A program made the position numbers and the translations under genes. A stretch of DNA of 64,000 nt from Rhizobium esperanzae. GTDB lineage: Bacteria; Pseudomonadota; Alphaproteobacteria; Rhizobiales; Rhizobiaceae. The notes under the pieces are model-generated. The model saw only the letters and a list, made by a program, of their open reading frames with translations, ran no database searches and had not been told where the DNA came from. Location of the stretch: NCBI RefSeq assembly GCF_014197615.1, contig NZ_JACIFY010000021.1:1-64000 (forward strand). Direction: 5' to 3'. The stretch's first letter is position 1; the number at the start of each line of letters is the position of its first letter. Shown one piece after another: positions 63,562 to 64,000 of the stretch.

Positions 63562-63935
63562 TTCTGTTCCTTTAGGCATACCCGACGCTGATTCAGTGAG
63601 AGCGTGATGTCGCCCCAAAACCGCTCGCAGTTTTCGGCATCACGCTCGGCCACTGGCTTACATCCGGTTTCCGGCGTCCGATTGCGCTTGCCTTTGCCCG
63701 AAAAATCCGTATAAGCCGCCCTGTTCGTTAACCCGGTCTTCTGGCTGGTGGCTGAACGGAGGGCCGGTTTCCATGCGGAAATCGTTCGGAACGGAAGCGT
63801 TCCAGCCTCTCGTGTCTCCGCTCTCGACCGTCTCGGAAAACGCTTTCTTGCCTGGGTCCGCCCAATCAGGAGCAGTCGTTGAGGCTTAGCCGCCGAATAT
63901 CGGGTTGAACCAAACGCAAGAAAGGCAAAGCTGTC
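63562..63935 (+). promoter_or_regulatory. rpsF promoter and long leader, with a dispersed repeat
   Basis: The gap between the aldo/keto reductase and rpsF contains a half-length dispersed repeat (63600-63651) and a good promoter: TTGCCT (63688-63693), a 16-base spacer and TATAAG (63710-63715). The predicted leader is about 210 bases, containing a GGAACG/CGTTCC hairpin (63788-63803) and a 38-codon open frame (63773-63889). A long leader fits feedback control of ribosomal protein genes. Confidence 0.55.
63600..63651. repeat. Dispersed repeat, half-length copy D
   Basis: GAGCGTGATGTCGCC and GGCATCACGCTC bound a palindromic block with CAAAACCGCTCGCAGTTTTC. It closely matches the copy at 27151-27200 and lies after the aldo/keto reductase gene. 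Confidence 0.65.
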
Positions 63936-64000
63936 ATGGCTCTTTATGAACATGTATTCCTTGCCCGGCAGGATATTTCCGCTCAGCAGGTCGATGCCCT
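63936..64000 (+). CDS. rpsF: 30S ribosomal protein S6 (N-terminus; cut by window end)
   Basis: The first 21 codons read [20 protein letters not shown], the typical alphaproteobacterial S6 start. AAAGG lies at 63921-63925. In rhizobia rpsF is followed by rpsR and rplI and is near fabD, as here. The rest is outside the window. Confidence 0.93.

Overview
The window reads as the chromosome of a fast-growing rhizobium, most likely the Rhizobium leguminosarum/etli group. The evidence is high GC coding sequence, rhizobial/alphaproteobacterial gene order (lptF-lptG-lptD-surA-like-pdxA-rsmA; gmk-yicC-mltG-fabF-acpP-fabG-fabD and divergent rpsF; uvrC-pgsA-moaD-moaE), an Omp25/RopB-type outer membrane protein, many ABC importers, and short palindromic repeats in the gaps. 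No tRNA, rRNA, CRISPR array or intact insertion sequence was found. All assignments come from reading the sequence and recalling families; no database search was run.

Layout. 1-247: tail of an IS110-type transposase and a palindromic repeat. 248-3527: a solitary PhnM-type amidohydrolase, then a PadR regulator with a TetX-like flavin monooxygenase. 3598-7961: NudK-like NUDIX hydrolase, a molybdopterin oxidoreductase, RlmJ and a glutathione S-transferase. 8067-14379: a polyamine-type ABC importer, an XRE-cupin regulator and a divergent sulfopropanediol/histidinol dehydrogenase-like enzyme, probably one catabolic module. 14468-20041: outer membrane protein, then SDR, uvrC, pgsA, moaD and moaE. 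20043-22050: an orphan LivH-like permease divergent from a CGNR zinc-finger protein across a perfect inverted repeat. 22136-28161: ndk, a GST, a DinB protein, a degenerate GGDEF protein, an ABC-F ATPase and a polysaccharide deacetylase lipoprotein.

28401-35008 is a coherent accessory cluster: TetR regulator, polar amino acid ABC importer (four genes), an MmgE/PrpD protein and an LLM flavin monooxygenase. 35183-41476 holds a small secreted protein, an S9 peptidase, a sugar 1-dehydrogenase, a GrpB protein, holC and pepA. 41620-50078 is an envelope block: PAP2 phosphatase (lipid A candidate), LptF, LptG, LptD, SurA-like chaperone, then PdxA and RsmA.

50079-55564 is a lower-GC islet between rsmA and gmk. 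It contains a decayed aldehyde dehydrogenase, a minus-strand run (lipoprotein, ICMT-like methyltransferase, E2-like acyltransferase, SDR with a SEC-C tail), a 39-codon lipoprotein, an L,D-transpeptidase and another SDR. 55723-62287 returns to core genes for GMP kinase, YicC, MltG and fatty acid synthesis. An aldo/keto reductase and the start of rpsF close the window.

The items most worth a second look are the two promoters that overlap start codons and predict leaderless mRNAs (PadR and CGNR genes), the TetR-ABC-PrpD-LLM cluster, the islet operon with the SDR/SEC-C fusion, and the roughly 105 bp repeat family that supplies or overlaps stop codons of neighbouring genes.
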